Assembly (NCBI RefSeq): GCF_027579695.1
Contig: NC_083579.1
Coordinates: 70,037,371-70,101,370 of the forward strand
DNA from: Neoarius graeffei
Taxonomy: Eukaryota; Chordata; Actinopteri; Siluriformes; Ariidae
DNA length: 64,000 nt
Reading direction: 5' to 3'
Shown: positions 62,132 through 64,000 of the stretch, piece by piece
Numbering within the stretch: the stretch's first letter is position 1
Layout of the letters: each line of letters opens with the position of its first letter
The notes under the pieces: generated by a model
What the model saw: the letters and a program-made list of their open reading frames with translations, nothing else
The model's database searches: none
What the model was told of the DNA's origin: nothing
Position numbers and translations under genes: made by a program

Positions 62132-63727
62132 ATGAACGTAATTGAAAGATTAAGAATAAGTTACGGAGATAAAAGCATCAAGGAGTTTCGCCGCCTAGAA
62201 AAATTGACGCGAAAACGGGCACGCTACAGAAACCACCTGAGATTCAATCTGCGTTGCCGGGATGAAGAAGTCGTACCGGACAGCTTGAATATCAAGAACC
62301 CGATTCCAACCAGAAACGCGGAGAAGATGATCAGGAAAGTGCGGATGACTCTGGTAAAAGAACGGATACGGTGCACAACTGACAAACTCAATAATATCAA
62401 TAGCGAATTACATTTGGAGACGGAAACTTTCAAACGCCGGTTTCCCCAAAACAAGGACATGGAAATAGCAATACACGGACACTTGGCAGACATACACGAG
62501 CAGGAATTCACCAAGACAAAAACCCGACAAATCCGAAAACTGGACAGACTCATCGCACAGAAAAAGAAGGCAGAATCGGAGCATGCACACATCAACGAAA
62601 AATGGATTCATAACATATCAAGGTACAAACTCTCACAAGCAGAACGCAGTACATTGGCAAAAGGACTCAACTACGCTGCCACACCGAACAACATACCACA
62701 CGATGAATTCATTCTGGCAACTGAATTAGCATGTGAGAAAATACAGGATCAGGGACAAAAAGCAGCACTAAGAAACGCAATAGCTGGTATATCGAAAACG
62801 GCCAAACCACCACCCAGTAACATCACAAAACAGGAAGCCAAAGCTATGAGAACATTATCAAAAAATAAAGACATCACAATCCTACCAGCAGATAAAGGCA
62901 GGACAACAGTTATTATGGACACCGATGAATATGAACAGAAAATGATGGAATTACTCAGTGACAACGCCTTTGAGAAATTAAGAAAAGACCCAACCGAAGA
63001 CAAGAAAAAGAAACTTAAAGCACTACTCAAACCGCTACTCGATGAAAATAAAATAGATAAACAGGCGTACAATCATTTAGTACCCACAGCCAACGTCATC
63101 CCCAGGATTTACGGCACACCAAAGATACACAAACCAGGAACACCATTACGCCCCATAGTAGACAGCATTGGTTCAGTGACATACAACCTATCAAAAGCAC
63201 TCGCCGAAATAATTAAACCATTACTAGGACTCACAGACCAACACTGCAAAAACTCAAAACAACTGGCAGAAGAACTAAAAAACATTAAAATGCAGCAAGA
63301 CGAAGTTTTCATTTCACACGACGTCATATCTCTTTTCACCAGAACACCCACGGAAGCCACCATACAGGTAGTACAAGACAGATTAAAAACAGATAGGACG
63401 CTCAAGAAACGCACAAACCTCACTGTACAAGACATCACTCAGCTCCTTCAGTTCATCGCCGCATCCACATACTTTCAGTTCAGGAATACAATTTACAGAC
63501 AAAAGGAAGGTTTTGCTATGGGAGACCCACTATCAGCCATCATGTGTGGCTTTTTCATGGAAGACCTGGAGCAGCAAGCACTCACTACAATACCGGCAGA
63601 ATACAGACCAACACTCTGGAAACGTTACGTGGATGACATACTGGAAAAAGTGAAGAAGGGACACACAACAACTTACCGACCATCTCAACACCATAGACAA
63701 TACCGGCAACATAAAATTCACACATGA
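62132..63727 (+). CDS. Penelope-like reverse transcriptase (531 codons, frameshifted at the end)
   Basis: From ATG at 62132 (MNVIERLRISYGDKS) a charged coiled N-terminal domain of about 240 residues leads to the reverse transcriptase: ITILPADKGRTTVIM, PRIYGTPKIHKPGTPLRPIV, FISHDVISLFTRTP (motif A Asp), EGFAMGDPLSAIMCGFFME (motif B), WKRYVDDIL (motif C, YVDD). A small insertion near 63665 shifts the frame. The next frame restores NTGNIKFTHEEETEQSIAFL and DLKIQ until 63895. The endonuclease is absent. It copies RNA into DNA in intact relatives. The long open frame suggests a young insertion. Confidence 0.93.
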   Translation: MNVIERLRISYGDKSIKEFRRLEKLTRKRARYRNHLRFNLRCRDEEVVPDSLNIKNPIPTRNAEKMIRKVRMTLVKERIRCTTDKLNNINSELHLETETFKRRFPQNKDMEIAIHGHLADIHEQEFTKTKTRQIRKLDRLIAQKKKAESEHAHINEKWIHNISRYKLSQAERSTLAKGLNYAATPNNIPHDEFILATELACEKIQDQGQKAALRNAIAGISKTAKPPPSNITKQEAKAMRTLSKNKDITILPADKGRTTVIMDTDEYEQKMMELLSDNAFEKLRKDPTEDKKKKLKALLKPLLDENKIDKQAYNHLVPTANVIPRIYGTPKIHKPGTPLRPIVDSIGSVTYNLSKALAEIIKPLLGLTDQHCKNSKQLAEELKNIKMQQDEVFISHDVISLFTRTPTEATIQVVQDRLKTDRTLKKRTNLTVQDITQLLQFIAASTYFQFRNTIYRQKEGFAMGDPLSAIMCGFFMEDLEQQALTTIPAEYRPTLWKRYVDDILEKVKKGHTTTYRPSQHHRQYRQHKIHT

Positions 63728-63895
63728 AGAGGAAACGGAGCAGTCAATAGCATTTTTGGACCTAAAAATACAACACGCAGAAGATGGGGACATCAAAATA
63801 AAAGTACACAGGAAACCCACACACACCGACCAATATTTAAACTGGACTTCCGAACACCCCATAATGCACAAAATATCAGTAGTTAGAACATTACA
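63728..63895 (+). pseudogene. Continuation of the Penelope-like frame after the frameshift
   Basis: It reads EEETEQSIAFLDLKIQHAED, GDIKIKVHRKPTHTDQYL, then HPIMHKISVVRTLH, the thumb-side region before the endonuclease in Penelope-like proteins (K-P-T-x-T-D-x-Y-L is a strong landmark). It is cut at 63895 by another element. Confidence 0.88.
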
Positions 63896-64000
63896 CAGGG
63901 ATGTGATTTGGGGCTGGTGAAATTATCTGAAAATTTTAGCCGGGGGTCTGGGGGCCGCAGGCCCCCAGCTGGTCCAGGGCAGCACCCTGGTGGGGGGACA
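63896..64000. mobile_element. hAT-like element end running off the window
   Basis: CAGGGATGTGATTTGGGGCT begins abruptly inside the Penelope-like coding sequence. CAGGG is a typical hAT start. 63948-63968 is a perfect hairpin (CTGGGGGCC-GCA-GGCCCCCAG). The partner end is outside the window. Confidence 0.5.

Larger units (their letters stand above)
61776..62153. repeat. Inverted leader repeat (pseudo-LTR) of the Penelope-like element
   Basis: 61776-61921 is complementary to 62005-62153: CATTATGTCATATATTAAAT, GGTTTGTTTACCTGACATGT and GTGTCACCGGATGTTG face their complements. The right arm includes the start codon of the reverse transcriptase at 62132, so the left arm is an inverted copy of the leader and first codons. 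The 83-bp centre has its own small hairpin. Confidence 0.85.
61776..63895 (+). mobile_element. Penelope-like retroelement, 3'-truncated, with inverted leader
   Basis: It consists of an inverted-repeat leader (61776-62153) followed by a long reverse-transcriptase frame. The 3' part, including the GIY-YIG endonuclease of this class, is missing because a hAT-like end (CAGGGATGTG) begins at 63896. Penelope-like elements are retrotransposons related to telomerase and often carry leader repeats in odd arrangements, which fits. Confidence 0.85.

Noticed and set aside
62224..63871. Minus-strand ORFs rich in Ser, Phe and Cys
   Set aside because: They lie opposite the Penelope-like reverse transcriptase and have the composition expected of antisense shadows.

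Overview
The window is vertebrate nuclear DNA, most likely from a ray-finned fish. It has spliced exons with GT/AG borders, no bacterial-style operons, and a dense load of the transposon types that fill teleost genomes: Tc1, hAT, TTAA-target elements, APE-type LINEs, a Penelope-like element and a tRNA-derived SINE. The SINE resembles the family described from catfish as Mermaid. That name and any order-level placement are from memory and not certain.

One host gene is present: nol10 (NOL10, yeast Enp2), on the minus strand. Eight exons run from 52319 down to a TGA stop at 9140, all with matching splice phases, and encode roughly the last 375 residues (end of the WD40 part, NUC153 motif, acidic/basic coiled region, and an unusual Arg-Gly repeat tail). 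The first half of the gene lies beyond the window. Two introns are tiny (119 and 145 bp). The other five are 4.4 to 16.9 kb and consist mostly of transposons.

Layout. 1-8.7 kb lies downstream of nol10: a Tc1 cut by the window edge, a short unknown ORF, a Tc1-like deletion derivative with a nested THAP-bearing element, a Tc1 with about 408-bp inverted ends, and a Tc1 carrying two later insertions. 9-26 kb is the last nol10 intron: hAT elements with 8-bp target duplications, nested TTAA-flanked palindromes, a frameshifted Tc1, a LINE tail, a ZBED-like hAT. 26-40 kb holds exons, SINEs, a hAT containing a THAP exon, a SINE and a second hAT, and THAP element E1 inside another inverted-repeat element. 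40-46 kb is a Tc1 containing a palindromic TTAA element and a LINE, which itself contains a 680-bp element with a Myb/SANT-like ORF. 46-52 kb has MITEs, a Tc1 and a hAT. 52.7-58.2 kb is a composite hAT holding E2, E3, a third putative element and a 915-bp palindrome. 58.3-60.8 kb is an AGGTCA-rich repeat split by E4. 61.8-63.9 kb is a Penelope-like element with a 531-codon open frame, cut by a hAT-like end.

The most distinctive system is a set of four elements (E1-E4) that share AT-flanked AGA/TCT-type ends and TGACGTCAC-like subterminal motifs. Three begin with a THAP zinc-finger exon that stops at a splice donor just after the CSDHF motif. The fourth begins with a different spliced exon that resembles SWIM/YqaJ transposon proteins. 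This looks like a two-gene, ISL2EU-like DNA transposon family present only as non-autonomous remnants. Apart from nol10 and the Penelope-like frame, essentially every protein-like stretch is a broken transposon gene.
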